Part shown: piece by piece, positions 16,509-29,538 of the stretch
Position numbering within the stretch: the first letter of the stretch is position 1
How the letters are laid out: each line of letters begins with the position of its first letter
NCBI GenBank assembly: GCA_009733575.1
Contig: ML769402.1
Location: forward strand, 1 to 64,000
DNA length: 64,000 nt
Direction: 5' to 3'
DNA from: Gymnopus androsaceus JB14
Lineage: Eukaryota > Basidiomycota > Agaricomycetes > Agaricales > Omphalotaceae
Notes under the pieces: model-generated
Database searches by the model: none
Seen by the model: the letters and a program-made list of their open reading frames with translations, nothing else
What the model was told of the DNA's origin: nothing
Made by a program: the position numbers and the translations under genes

Positions 16509-18335
16509 CTAGGTCCTAGGATCCGAAAATTGCTCGGAAAACGCTGTCCTGGGCCATCCATGCTCCTCTGCGCGTCTTCTCTCTTCTCCAACCAGAGCAA
16601 ACTCTCGAAACGAAGGAAATGGTGGACGACAAGATTCGGGCCAGAACAGTTTTCCTGATACCTGATTTAGGCTTCCGTCCTTGTTACGGTGAATCTTCCA
16701 GCGCCATGAATCTAGTTTATATTCTTGCTCCACGCCACCAAAATACCAAACAAATTCCTGCAAAGAAGGGCAGAGTTTAGCCATGTAGCGCACGGCGACT
16801 GCAAACTCCTCTTCATGGCGTTCCTCCCAAATCGGCATGACTTCAGTGGAAAGGTCCAACTCCTCTTCCTGGGGCAAACCTAGAAACTCTAGCATGTCCA
16901 ATTTGAATAGTCTATATTCTTCTGGCTCATCACGAAGATATCTCTGATATCTTCAACTGTGAGCATTCTGTCCTCGGGATGTCTCGAGGGCGACGGGAAG
17001 TGGTCGAGAATATACATTTTGAGAAAATTTGGACAATAAGACCAACTACAAAAGTCGAGATCTCCTGTAAAGGCGAAACGACGTAAGGATGGCCATTGAC
17101 GAAGGTAATGCCCCACTTTTCCCTGCATAAAAATTAGGTATTGTTCTGGAAAAAGATAATATCATACCCACCATATACTTGTGAATGTCCCATAAATTTC
17201 TCCGCAATTGAATTGCAACTCCAGCGCAAAGCTCTTCCATGTTTTCCAGCCCAGGCTCGGAAGGCATGCCATAAAGAATCGCCGATAGATCATCCATCTG
17301 GTCCGACATAGAGAATCTGCGCTGTTCCAGTGATAGAGATATTAAACTGTATTTGGGTAGAGTGTTTACCGTTGGTTTCCGAACGAAACCAAGGTCACAA
17401 AGTTCAACGTCTCTCCAAGTATAATATGTAGGCCAATGAGCGGATCGCTTAGCCGGGTTTTCAGTTCGAAAAGGATTATTCCCCAGTACAACTGAAATAA
17501 GATGCCCTAGAAGAATGGTTCGTCCAGAGAAGTTACCAGGACGATATGTGACCTCGCATAGAGAAGGGCTGATTTCGATAATACGAAACAGTTCCATAAT
17601 TTCTATTTCTGTATCATAGAGACCAAGAACTCGAAGATTGGGAAAGCATGTACGCAAGGTCGTGCATAGCTGCCACGAGGAGAGCCGTTGGTGACATATG
17701 ACTAGAGATGTAAGGTTGGGAGCTAGAAATGTAACATCAATATGCACTGGTTGGTTGAGAACAAGACACAGAGTCTGAAACTCTGGAAACCAACTACCAA
17801 TCTCAGGCAGTCTGTTGTCATTCCAGGCCAGGGAAAGGTGCTGGAGTTGTGAATAGTATTTCAGGCTGTGAATACCAAGATCTACATCCATACAGATGAG
17901 TTCCTGGAGCCCGGATAATCGAGGAAGAGTAATTTCAGGAGATACATGATATGCATATCTCCTTCCACCATCTTTCCGGCATCGGGCAAATCGTCTTGAT
18001 CCAAGCTTCAAGTATCTAAGAAGCAAGTCAGATAATGCAGCAAACAGTTTAAAGAAACAAACACACCTGAGTTCATATCCTGCGTCATCAAGAAACTTTG
18101 CGTGTTCCCAAAGTCTGCTCACACTCGGAAGACTTGCCTTGCTGAAATGGACAGGCAAGGCGAAGTTTCGAAGTCGCCGACTGGTATGGGCTAAGACCTG
18201 GTATACGTTGCGTTTTGTGCGCGGGAACGCAGTCCAGTCTTCTACAAGACTGCAGATGAGTTCCAGCAGCTCATTAGGTAGCGCATTAAGCATGAAAGTA
18301 TACTTAAGTAAGAACGAAGATGGATAGGCGCCCAT
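16509..18335 (-). CDS. F-box/leucine-rich-repeat-like protein, Agaricomycete type
   Basis: The N-terminus has a degenerate F-box, LNALPNELLELICSLVED. Irregular Leu-rich segments follow (LQELICMDVDLGIHSLKYYS; LTSLVICHQRLSSW; FPNLRVLGLYDTEIEIMELF), typical of the large F-box families of mushrooms. Introns lie near 18015-18066 and 17125-17170. In the last part the frame moves between HPEDRMLTVEDI and RDEPEEYRLFKLDMLEFLGL near 16946-16960, so one base appears to be missing. The stop is at 16509. The first Met is at 18335, but the Met at 18293 directly before LNALPNELL is an equally good start. The role would be substrate binding in an SCF ubiquitin ligase; the target is unknown. Confidence 0.65.
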
Positions 18336-18519
18336 TATGATTAGGTTACACGTGAAAACCCGAAATGACGCACCTCAGCTGCGCGAGAGCTGTAAATGGA
18401 CTCTATCCAGGACTGCGACTGTCAATCTTCCCCATCGGACAGTTTTCTCTCGACTTCTTCTGTGTGTTTTGTCCACAATTCTTCTATACAAACTCTGACT
18501 AGCTCTTCAGACAAACTCT
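18336..18519. promoter_or_regulatory. Divergent promoter, F-box-like and GYP7-like genes
   Basis: 184 bp between start codons of opposite genes. Pyrimidine-rich toward the GYP7-like start. Confidence 0.4.
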
Positions 18520-21500
18520 ATGGTCGAAATCAAACGCACTGATCTTCCAAAGCCACCAACGGCAATCGACGACAGCGAGGAAGATTCCAAGTATCGTCTG
18601 GTATATACCAAGTCAAAGGTTTATGTGAATCCAACCGCATATGCTCGAGACAATATTCCTGGATTTATTGCTCTTGTAAAGCGGGTGAGCATTGTATGAG
18701 TTTGTCTAACGTCTGTGGCCTAACAATTTTAACAGGATGCTGCAAATCCATTGTATTATCTGGCTTGGATTCCGGAATCTTTACTGAACGAAAGAGGCAC
18801 TACTGAATGGGACAAATTTGTCAAGGTAGAAGAAAAGCTCGAGCTGGACGAAGAGGACGACGGTCAGTTTCATCCAAGCTTGCACTGATATTGTCTCTCA
18901 CAATTGAGCACAGATGTGGTCCTGATTGATCTGCCAACACAGAGGCCAGAATCGTACGCCTTCTCTGTTCCCCTGACGCAAGTATACTCTCTACTTGTTT
19001 ATCCACCTTCTTTCTCGTCCTGGCGTAAGTCTGTCTCAATTTTATCTCTTCCTGTTCATCTCATTTTCGTCCCGATAGATGGATCCGTACATATAAATCT
19101 ATACAGCGGGGCTACGCTCCCGACTCTTTACTTTCACGACAACGAATCACATTCCTTCACAGTACCGCCACCAAAATCTCCAGCTACAGACGTCAGCAAG
19201 AGATCGAGTATCACCTCCTACCCTCCTCCGCCTTCCCCTGCGTTGCCTTCTACAGCATCCAATTCATGGGGTGGCGAAGACTTTATTGCTCGTTTGAAAT
19301 CCTATGCCCATGTCCTGCGGTCAAATCTGCAACCTTCCCTGTTTCTGGTTGACCCGTCTCGTTCAGACATTGAAACGCATTCGACTCAAATTTTCGATGA
19401 CGAAGCGGTTGACGATATCCTAGCACAATCATCTTATGCAAACTCTTTCTCGCCAGTCCCTGCACATCGAAAGCCACGACCCCTAACCTCTCCTCCAACG
19501 TCACCTCTGGCCCCAAATCCTTACTCCCATCGCTCGTCCGTGCTTCATCGCTTCTCTCGGATCAATGTCGTCAAATCAGCAGTCACCATCCCAAGCTCGG
19601 ATGGCTCTGCTCCAATCTTTTTCGAATATTACGCGAGCCACGCGTCATGCGGCTCAGAACATACTCTCCCATCCACTTGCGAAGCCTATTGTCCCGCATT
19701 TACCGGATCCGGTAAAGAGCCTTGTCAATGCCAATGGGGAGTGGGAATGGGGCAGCTGGGTGGAGAAGGGCGGTGTTGGAGAGTTTGAAAGCGCCAGGGT
19801 GTACTTGGCGCGGTGGGCAAGAATCGTGGCGGAAGAAGGAGAACGAGCAAGAAAGCGAGAATCCCAAACTGCCGCGCCTTCTGACGTAACGGAGGAGGCA
19901 TCGTCTTTGGGGATATTCGAGCTGTTGCATTCTACTTCTAATCTGCCCACTCCGACACCGTCAAGAGATCCAGCACATCCAGTTGACCAAAAGTGTTGGG
20001 CAAATTGGTTTGCAGAGGACGGTCGCCCGAAAGTAAGGTTTGAAGAGATGAGACGAGAGGTGTTCAGGCGGGGTATTTCTGAACAAGGCAGATTGAGGCA
20101 AACAATTTGGCCGTTTGTTCTGGAGGTACTGGAGTGGGATGTGACCGGAGAGGAAAGGGATCAACAATGGGAAGCGAAGAGGCATGTATTTTTCTTTGTA
20201 TTTTCGTCCTGTTATGCTTACAGGTTTACAGGAAGCAATATCACCACCTCAAGGATGAGTGGTGTGGTGTACCAGAGGTGTTTGAAAGATCAGATATTAT
20301 TGATGTTAGTTGTGTACACTTCTTCCGCATCTCCCTACTTACCATCTTCATATGCAGGAACGACACCGAATAGATGTGGATTGTCGTAGGACGGATAGAT
20401 CACAGCCGTTATTTTCCACGCCATCTGGGTCACCTTCACCTGACAAGGCCTCGGAAATGGACGATGAAAAAGCTCGTCTACAGCGCTATTCCACTATATC
20501 TCCCAACCTGGTCGATATTGGTTCACAGGCACCGAGCAACGAACACATCGACCGTCTTGCTGGGATACTGCTGACCTACAATTTTTACGAACGGGATCTG
20601 GGTATGTTTTGTTGGTTTCCATTTTCGAATGTATTTCCGATAATTTTCCCTTAGGATATGTGCAAGGCATGTCAGATCTTTGTGCCCCCATTTACGTGGT
20701 GATGGAAGCAGAGGAAGAGATGACCTTTTGGTGTTTCACGGAGGTCATGAATCGTATGGTGAGGACCACGTTCAGTTGCTGAGATTGGCAGATGATAACT
20801 CTCAAACGACAGAAGCAAAATTTCCTTAGAGATCAGAGTGGGATGAAGAAGCAGCTTTCAACGCTTCAGCAACTTATCGAGGTGATGGATCCCGAATTGT
20901 ACCGACACCTTGGTAAGTTTTGAGCGATTGAGATGAAACTGGATAGCTAACATCTAGTATAGAGAAAACCGACGGCTAAACCTGTTCTTTTGTTTCCGGT
21001 AAGGAATGCAGGCTTTTGCTCTTGTAAAACTCTGACTGTTTTGAAGCTGGGTACTAATTGCGTTCAAACGGGAGTTTCCCTTCAACGACGTCCTGAAGCT
21101 ATGGGAAGTCCTTTGGACCGATTATTATAGCAACGAGTTTATCCTTTTTGTTGCGCTGGCAATCTTGGAGTCTCACAGAGATGTAATCTTGAGATATCTC
21201 GTTGAGGTGAGCGTCCTATCTTTCCTTGATGGAGCTCTACGCTGAAGGAATTGATTTGTGTTCAGTTTGATGAAATCCTAAAGGTTTGTTCAAAGGCACG
21301 TCTCTTTTTTTTCAATGGTCTGACTCTTTTGTGCGCAGTACTGCAATGAACTCAGCATGACAATCGAGCTCGATTCGACCTTGGCACAGGCGGAGGTGCT
21401 GTTCCTGTCCTTTGCTCAACTTGTGGCCGATATCGATCGACGACAAGCTGAAGAATCGTTATCGAATGCACAGGGAATTCGTCATCGCGGTACCGAACCA

Positions 21501-21575
21501 TCGAGCACGTCCCCACCCAAAGCGCCAGTGTTGTCTGAATATTTGAGGGATTTGTTGAAAACAGGGAGGGACTAA
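18520..21575 (+). CDS. GYP7-like (TBC1D15/17 family) Rab GTPase-activating protein
   Basis: More than ten exons. The N-terminal lipid-binding-like domain (YRLVYTKSKVYVNPTAYARD, then NPLYYLAWIPESLL) is followed by a low-complexity region and the TBC domain. The TBC motifs are RLRQTIWPFVLEVLEWDVT, ERHRIDVDCRRTDRSQPLF with the arginine finger, ERDLGYVQGMSDLCAPIYVV with the glutamine finger, and FPFNDVLKLWEVLWTDYYSN. It ends at TAA 21573-21575. GYP7 proteins inactivate Ypt7/Rab7 at the vacuole. One intron (20182-20231) has a GC donor, and an exon of only 18 nt lies at 21266-21283. Two frame breaks are seen: one extra base between about 19490 and 19565, and one missing C near 20976, which creates TAA at 20977 inside the EKTDGLNLFF motif. 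Confidence 0.85.
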
Positions 21576-22110
21576 TATTGTACACTTTTAGTATTGCTCA
21601 AGGATAGTATTGTATGTACCCAGTGAAAGCCATAATGCTGCGTTCGCTTTATAGTAAATATTGTACTTATGTACTTCTACGTAGAGATATATACATAAAT
21701 GATTCACGACTCACTTCTTAAAATGTTTCAGTATTCTAACATCGTCAAGCAAAGGGTCGCTCTTGAGAGGGGCGTCAACTAACAGTTTTGCTCGGGGAAT
21801 GACTCGGAGTCGTCTGGACAGAGCGAATAAGTATGCCTTGAGCTTGGAGATTCACTGTGCGGAAATTCTTACTCGAGATGTTTAAGCTTTGAGTTCCTCG
21901 GAAAGTACATGTTTAGCATACTACAAAAAAGCAGGTCATAAAAAAAACTGAGGGGAGATACGGTACGTGCATGAAAAGCGGCCAAAAAAGTAAGTAGTGA
22001 ATATAATAATGATATGTACTTGGCCAAAGGGAATACATAAAAGTAAAAAGCTATAGTCTATGTTTACATTTGAGATTTTATAACCGGAAAAAATACTATG
22101 GGAAAAAGCA
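21576..22110. other. Convergent intergenic region
   Basis: The 3' regions of the GYP7-like and EPL1 genes meet here. AT-rich, with several AATAAA-like strings and no ORF of interest. Confidence 0.5.
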
Positions 22111-25100
22111 TTAATAAACTCCTTGCGAGTTACCAACGACCTGCTGTTGCTGTTGCTGCTGCAGCAACGGGGACCCTACGGGTATATTAGACGCAGGCTG
22201 CATCTTTGGCGGTGACGGGGATAGCGAGTAAGACTGAGGTGAGTTGTACGCTGGTTTCGGCGATTGGCTATGCAACTGGAGCATCTGCTGCTGGACTTGA
22301 CCGTTCATCATCATCTGCTGCTGTTGCTGAACTTGTCCATGTCCCATTTGCGCACCTTGCATTCCGTTATTGGCGACAGGAGGCCTGAAGCCGGTTCGTG
22401 ATCCATTCGCGGAAGGAGTACGCGCGGGAACGTGCTCGCCTGGGACCATGGCATGCATCATATGGGGGCTGGGCGAATTGTGCTGCTGCACGCCATTCAC
22501 GGCAGAGGTTGGTCGAGGAGGACTATTGTCGTTCGCCGCTCGCTGTTGCATCTGGCGAACAGGAGGAAGCTTCAAATTCATAGCTGGAGCCAAGTGTGGA
22601 CTTCCATTACTGGAAGGAACAGTAACCGAGGTACCGTTGACAGCCGCACTAGTATTTTTGGGCATCTGCATCTGCGCGAACAATCCAGCGTTGTAGTTTT
22701 GCGCACTACCTGCATTCGCAGCGTTAAACACCGACTTTAGGTGCTGTACCTGCTGTGTGTTGAGCCCTGACGGAATAACAGGGTTGGTAGAATATGGATG
22801 GGGGATATAATGTGAAATGTTGTATGCAGCGGGATTGGCGTTGGCGAGAGCAGCGTAACCAGGATGGAGCCCATTAACGGAAGCCAAAGCTTGAGCTTGC
22901 GCTTGCGCCTGCGCCTGGTCCTGCTGGTGAGGCTGCATGGGGATCTGCTGCCGTGAGTTGGGTCGAGGAATTTGCTGCTCCTCCAACTGAGAATGACCAT
23001 CGGCTGCTTGTGGAACAGACTCGGTTTTCTGTGGAAAAGCAGGTCCTGCATTGGAATTGAACATCAACTTCATCATGTCTACGCGAGGCATGTTCATAGC
23101 AGCCCTGCCGACACCATTGTGAGTGACCTGAGGGGATGGAATCACAGGGGGAGAAGAAGAATGTGTATTAGGCGCAACAGGAGCAGGAACTGGCGAAGGA
23201 GTGTGAACGACTCCACTGCCAGAAGCGCCCGGTGTAGGTGCGGTGGAAGGTAGCTTGAGCTGTTGCGATATGGGGAGACCTTGGTGTGGCATTGCTGCGT
23301 GAGTACCGTTGGGAGCGCCAGCGTGGACCTGCTGTGATACCGGCGTAGCCCCTTGAGCAGCACCCTGCGGCGGATAACCCCGAGTACTGCCGGCTTTCAT
23401 CATAGGCGTCATCATACCAAGTCGGAACGGAGTAATAAGTTCCCTCTTTCCATCGGTAGTGATTCGAGATATGGTATGATCCGTCAGCAAAGCGCTGTAG
23501 TCTGACTCGCCGAGTAAAGTGACCACACGGCTCATGTACCTGGGTAGAGTTGGGTAAACAACGGTTCATCACTAATTCAAGGTGGAAGGAGAATAAAATA
23601 TAACATACTTGACATCGTAGTCATCTATCAAGACCCGGTCTTGCTCCTCAGACCCACTTGGACCATACGGTGGATTGTCGTCGGAGTCGAACCTCCATCT
23701 CTCAGATAGTCGACGGTCGGCCTCAGGATCTTCAACTGTGTCAACATCCATTGGATCATCTTCATCGTCAGAACCAAGGATTCTTCGACGTGGAACAAAA
23801 TTCGTATGGGACACTGGCAGTCTACGATCAACAAACATGCGTCCTCCACGTCCACATCGTACTCGGATAGGACGTTTTGGAGCAGGCTCTACATCTGACT
23901 CGGAATCTGGGGAGGACCGTTTCAAGCGTTCCGGTGGACTGATATACTTGAACAATCGCGAGGAATACGGTTGCAAAGTGGAAACGTAACCAGTCTACAA
24001 CGGCGTTAGGGAAATAATGAAGTGATAATGAAAAATAACATACATCGACATGATCGTCCCATGACTGATCCTTTTCCTTCAGGTCTTGGAGAAGAGCATC
24101 GGTCTTGGATTGGTATAATGCCTGACGATCTTTTGGCCGAAGTATGTCGCGCGCTGGGGTGGAGGGTTGAGCCGCAGGGTCGGTTTTGACGGGAATGCGG
24201 ACACGACTACAAAACTATTAGAGAGAGGGAAACGAAAATGACAAGAAAAAATGCGTACGACGGATTCTTGCGCTCTCGGTCTACGAGTAGCTCATCATCA
24301 GTCTTGTCGCCCAGTGTCGGATTCCTGACTTTCATCTCGACAAGCTTCATCCGCAGATCCCATACCACTTGTGACTGTCTTGCAGAATCTCGCTTCAGTT
24401 GCTCTCGAGCAAGAAGTTGTTTCGCGAGTTGGAGGGGAAACTCTAATTCTGTTTGCAAACGGGCCAGTTTGTCAGACGAGGTGATTTGTGAAGCCCTGGT
24501 CTTTCGAACCGCCTTTGTCTCTCGTCTGCGGAAACAAACATAAGACTCGTTGAGCGTGTCGGCCTCATCAAACTACGATGTATGGTTAGCATAGAATAAT
24601 AGAGACGGAACGCGAAGCCTACATTCAAACGGGGTATAATTCTGTGCCCGGCGCGCTCGAGGCATCGCTCCTTCCAATATGGATATATGACACGACTAAT
24701 ACGAAGTAGATGAGATGGCTGAGGCAACCAGCTGGGAGGAGAGTATGAAGCAAAAGTAGCAGGCGGTAAAGGAACAGAAAAGACTTGTTGATATTCAGAA
24801 AATTCGGGAAAGTGATTTTGTCCAGACTCGAGACTCTGCATTGAATAGAGATCAGTACATGAACGATGAATAAAGAGAGAAAACGAACGTGGTGCAGAAA
24901 CTCGGTTTTTTCTTGAGTTATTTTTTCGAACAAACCCATGACAAGCTCAAACTCGTCCTCGGACATGAGGATAGGATGAGCATCCTCGGGTTCCTTGCCC
25001 TTGGCCTTTGCACTTCGAGCAGACGTCCGGCCTGTAGAAGTCAAGAGAGAGCCCTGGGCGCTGGTACCTTCACCTCGAGCTTCCTCATTGTTACGATCAA

Positions 25101-25701
25101 GCCATTCCTTATCACGCTCGTCCATGTAGTAGGTACTACCATCAGCAAGACCAGCCGAGGTATACTCCTCGATAACGGCGGTTGATTGAACATAGGACAC
25201 AGGGTCTTTCCAACGGTCGGTTGGATAGAGTGATTCATAATTGTCAGCGAGACCTGTAGCTTCTGGAATGGGAATAAAAGCCGCAGTCTGCTCCACATGA
25301 TTCTTCGAGGCTGCCTCCGTCAACACAGCTTGCAAGTGGTGTTCCTAAAGGATTAGAGTGTTTAGCTTTCTCGCCCAAAAAGGAAAGTCAAAAGATTGGT
25401 AAGCAAAAATGCGGAAGGTACTGCCACTGATGCCACGTCATCAGCGAGACGTTGTGGGATCGAAAAGAGTGGCCTCAAAAAAGAGCGAAAAATGAGGGTA
25501 AATTGCTTGAGCGAAACATACATTGGCATCTTCCAGGTCCACGCCGTGCGAAGCAGCATGTAGTCGATTCTTTTCCTCGTCTTCATCTGGAATTATTGGG
25601 TCGGCATCAACGTTTCCACGAAAGACTCTGAGACGAGTTTTATTGGTGATCCGGTTTCGATTTCTGAGCGTAGAGGCTGGCGGCTGGCCTGCACGAGGCA
25701 T
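22111..25701 (-). CDS. EPL1: Enhancer of polycomb-like protein, NuA4 histone acetyltransferase subunit
   Basis: Starts MPRAGQPPASTLRNRNRITN. The EPL1 N-terminal domain includes RLRVFRGNVDADPIIPDEDE, AFIPIPEATGLADNYESLYP, DEDERDKEWL-type MDERDKEWLDRNNE, MSEDEFELVMGLFEKITQEK, YWKERCLERAGHRIIPRLNF, YVCFRRRETKAVRKTRA and WDLRMKLVEMKVRNP. The second half contains an acidic/Arg-rich region and a 470-residue Gln/Pro/Ala/Asn-rich tail with runs of Gln, ending GNSQGVY at TAA 22111. Fungal Epl1 holds Esa1 and Yng2 in the piccolo NuA4 module. Several introns of about 50-60 nt interrupt the N-terminal half; the tail is one exon. I see no frame break. Confidence 0.9.
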
Positions 25702-26050
25702 ACCATGAATAACGAGTTGGAATAGAAGCGAAAATTCGAAAGAGGAAGGTTGAAAAGTTATGTCGAGCCGACGCTTGCCCCGGAATCGACGGGTCACACC
25801 GTCACAGAAAGGTCGTGTCTAAGTTGTATCCGTGGGAAGATCAGCTGTCGGAGTTCGGCACGCGCGCTCCATTCGAGCCTAGGGAATGCACCAAAAAATG
25901 ATTTATACGAGCATAAACGAAGAGTATAGAACTGGAATTGAACGATGAGAAAAGCTTAGAAGGATTAGAGGATTCAACTCACCTATAAGTCCTCTCAATG
26001 TCTTGAACCTGGATCATCCCTCACTTCAATCCGCCCCACTATGTCATCGT
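25702..26050. other. Intergenic, EPL1 promoter side
   Basis: 349 bp upstream of EPL1. No recognised motif and no ORF with coding character. Confidence 0.45.
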
Positions 26051-26640
26051 CTATCCTTCGCCTCTACGTCTATAATCATCATCTAAAATAAAACAGAACA
26101 TCGGATGTTAGCGTCAATGAATAAGCTGGGCGGAAACCATCGGATGAAGAAGGGATTAAAGATTTTTGAATATAAAAGGCAACATACCACAGAGGAACCT
26201 GAGAGAAAAGAGAAGAAGGAAACTCGAGTAGAGGCGAGTCTTGCTAGAGATCCAGGCAGTTCGAATCGCCACATGTAATACATCGGGTCGTAGCCATGGG
26301 TCGGAAGGAGAGCTCTACCATTGTAGAAAAATTCCAAGCCCTTTTTTTTCAAAGTGAGAAAAGCATCTAGAAATCATGAGGAAGCTCAGTCTGAAATTTA
26401 TAGAAGCAACCTTGGAATCGACTCACTGAAATAATCTACGAGCTATTGTAACGTAGCGTTCAGCTCAAGTCAATTCCAGAGTTGATTCGATTGAAAGACA
26501 TATAAAGAGCATGATGGTGCTAAGGATTCCAGGATAATGAGGAGAAAGAAAAGCACATCTTGCGTGAGGTTGATTTTTCCTGGAACGAGGTGAGATTCGG
26601 AAACAAGGGAGACGGCGTTAGTTTTGGATGCGGGCGTTTA
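26051..26640 (-). CDS. Possible small spliced gene, function unknown
   Basis: Four blocks on the minus strand join through good splice sites. The first is SLVSESHLVPGKINLTQD, the second LVDYF, and the third AFLTLKKKGLEFFYNGRALL with THGYDPMYYMWRFELPGSLA. The last, after a strong donor (gtatgttgcc) and a ttttag acceptor, reads DDDYRRRGEG-stop or a similar short basic end. The segments look protein-like (Trp, Tyr, Phe in a patterned context), yet no ATG is found in the first block, and the joint near 26200 is in doubt because another acceptor lies nearby. I do not recognise the family. It could be a real gene with an unseen first exon or a decayed copy. Confidence 0.35.
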
Positions 26641-26850
26641 TCCACGTGGAGCTTCCGGCCCGCCGGACCTAAGCGACGTAATTACGCCTCCTAGAGTACA
26701 TGCTCAAGTTCTTACTAGCAATCACTAAAGTAATCGCGTACACAACGCGTACAACTTACGAAAATAAATCAACCTAACGAAATTGCAACGAAACCCCTGA
26801 ACGTTTAATTCAACTATAGCGTAGCGCTCATCATACCAACTATTATTCAA

Positions 26851-28617
26851 TCATAACACCTCCACTACAACAGTCGTATCATCCATCCACTTGTCCTTGT
26901 ATTCCAAAGTCAAAAGACTCGACATCCAATCCAACGCTTCTTCATCTGTCCACTGGGATTGGCCTTTTACTACAGTAGGTCCCCGTAGACCTCGGCGGAG
27001 AAGAAGGAGTGCCAAATTATCTTGGAGATCGCGCTTATCCAAGTTCTCTCCGACAAGGTCTACCCAACCGTTGAACATCTCCACCATATCGACCTTCTTC
27101 TCTATCCAGTCTTCCCCTCCGTAGAGGTCCATGAGCCCATCGGAGCACATTAACAAACATGCTAAGAGAAGAGCGTCAAGATATTGACCTGGGGCAAAAC
27201 AAAAAAAAACAATGCAGGTTACCTTTGGCCGCCTTCTCTAGCTTGACATACCCAACCTCCGGTACTCCGCTCAAATAAGGCGGTGTCCGACTCCGTTCCA
27301 CTATCAATTGGGAATTGTGCTCGGGGCGTCTCATCCGAGGGATAGTGAGTGCGAATACGCGCGCAGTATAGATGCTAGGGAGTTTGAGTACGTGGTCTCC
27401 GATTGCTACGCGGAGAGATAGAGGTCAGCAAACACGTTGAGAAAGCAACAAAGGCAGAAAAGCAAACCTCTTGTAACAGCCATGAAACCCAACAGTAGGT
27501 CCTTAGCTACCACGTCAGCTTCCTCTCCAGGATGCTCATTCTTCAAACGCGCGATCTCGGAAGGATCAGAAGCGTTGTGGTTTGCGCTGAGGACAGTAGT
27601 GGACCATGACATCTTATCTTGTTTTTGAGCGAGAACTAGAAGGAGAAAACGAACAGGGAATGAGCGTCGTATTCACGCAAAAGACGACGAGTACGTCCAT
27701 CATGAAAAGGGTATGGCACTCACCAGCCTGAGAATCGCCCAAACTCGCAGTCCAAATCCCACCGTCAGGACTAATCAACACTACGAGCACTGTTGTCCCT
27801 CGCATCCCTCGTGTGACCTTCATATTGTTGGGCCCCTGCCATTATATTTCATAGCCATTGTTATGGCCCCAGTTGGTGAAGGGACCACGACATCCGCATT
27901 CTCAGCAACCGAAGTCGACTGATCATTCACGATGGCACGAATATCGTCATCCGACAGCTTCTCAAGAAACTCTGGAGATGGGAATAGCTCGAGAATGCCT
28001 TGTGTGATGGATTCGTCCAAGGCACTGATATTATCCCGGAGCATGGACGATATTACATCCACGTCAGAGAGTTGTGCAGCAGGTATACCAGTTAAAGATG
28101 CTTCAATCTTTGACGGAAGGGTAGCAAAGGTATAGTCGACCGTTTCGTCGCCTGCTGAATGTCCTGCAGTGAGTGTTAGCCAAACGTTTATGCTTAGCAG
28201 TTATATAATCAACTCAACATCGAAAACCGCTCTAAACTTCCAAATTCCACTATCTTTCAAGTCCCACTCCGTCGCAACATATCGATCTTGGCTATGTTTC
28301 TCTGGGTGTGGCTGAAAGCTCACCGCGTGCACGGTACCATTGCAAAGGACTTTGGGAGCAGCTAAACGCTCCAGTTCAGATGCAGCTTTCTCTTCCGAGA
28401 GGGAACAGTAGGTGAAATCGTGGCCGAGCCAGCCCATATCAGTGTGTTTGCGAGCATCTGGAACAGATTTACCGGTAATGGCAGCTGGATCCAATCCTTC
28501 GCCATGAGTAGGAAGTGAGAAGGCCATAGCTGGGGAAGCGGAGTGAGATATAGTTGTAGGTGACTGTTCAGCTTTGGGAACTAGTGAGATAGTCGTAGCA
28601 TCTTCAGTAGTGGACAT
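26851..28617 (-). CDS. PP2C-type serine/threonine phosphatase
   Basis: Starts MSTTEDATTISLVPKAEQSP. The metal-binding motif FDGHSAGDETV is split by an intron at about 28195. RGMRGTTVLVVLISPDGGIW and TASLGDSQA are the PP2C RGSTAxV...GDSRA-type core; LLMCSDGLMDLYG is the DGLWD-type motif; DDTTVVVEVL at the C-terminus corresponds to the DNxTVxVV motif. PP2C enzymes are Mg/Mn-dependent phosphatases; a basidiomycete-specific branch (often mitochondrial pyruvate dehydrogenase phosphatase-like) is likely but not proven. Near 27820-27840 the frame changes at a CCCC run. Either one base is missing at 27833-27836, or a weak GT-AG intron of 57 nt is removed there. Confidence 0.8.
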
Positions 28618-29424
28618 GGTTGCAGAATTGACACCAAGCTCGGACCAGCTGTGGAAGACGAGCAGGAAAATTCTGGGCTTTTAAAGGAAATTACCATTGA
28701 ATTTGGGTGTTATAGATAACACTCACTAAGTCATCCTCCAAGAACTATCGCGGTAAGACGAAAGCCTCGAACAAGGTACAACTTTTGCCCTGGGCTTAGG
28801 GCGAGTCTTGATAATATAAATACCGCGTTTGACTTTGAGCAAGGCGGTGAGCTCATGAGAGTGTACAAGTCACGATCAGATGAGCGTGTCACATCGCGTC
28901 AACAGCGTCTCAAAGTCTACTTTTTTTTTGTAATAAAATTACTATATGGAAATTGTCACGAGCCGTCCTCAAGTAACCCTCAGCCCAGCTTTACTCCTCG
29001 ATTCGCCCTTTGCCCCAGCGCGATTCAGCCTTCAGATTAAGTACAATACTTAGCCTTAGTAGTAACACTGCCATCAACGACGCTGCGGAACTTGTGCGGA
29101 ACAGTTTCGAATGGGTTCCGCACTCTGGCTCCGTACTCATCAGCTCACCTATGACACCTTCCTAATCTCCTAATTCAAGTTGTTTTACGCCGATTCTTGA
29201 GTACTCTCCTCTTCAGACGGTCTCACGCGGCTCTGACTGCATAAGGTAGTGACAAACTGTTTCGGGGTGCATGGGCATGAATCGGCTCCAGGTCGGCTCC
29301 TTGGATGCAGTACAGGTGTTTCTGTAGCGGGATGTAATCGGTTCTGAGCTGCGACAGGGTACGTTAACTTCCAATAGGCGCGACTGGCCACTGTAGCGAG
29401 CGAGGAAAGGAGGTCAATATTACC

Positions 29425-29538
29425 GTACTAGAATAGCATGAGTATGTAGAACATACTATTGGTTTGACGGCCGATCCATCTAGACCCGGTGGTCTATGAG
29501 ACGCGTCCTTCACTTGTACGCTCGCCGTATTCTAGTAC
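29425..29538. repeat. 11-bp inverted repeat pair
   Basis: GTACTAGAATA at 29425-29435 and its reverse complement TATTCTAGTAC at 29528-29538, 92 nt apart. Too short to name. Confidence 0.4.

Noticed and set aside
26581..26760. Short CGCGTACA repeats near 26740 as a regulatory array
   Set aside because: Only two imperfect copies; within chance expectation.
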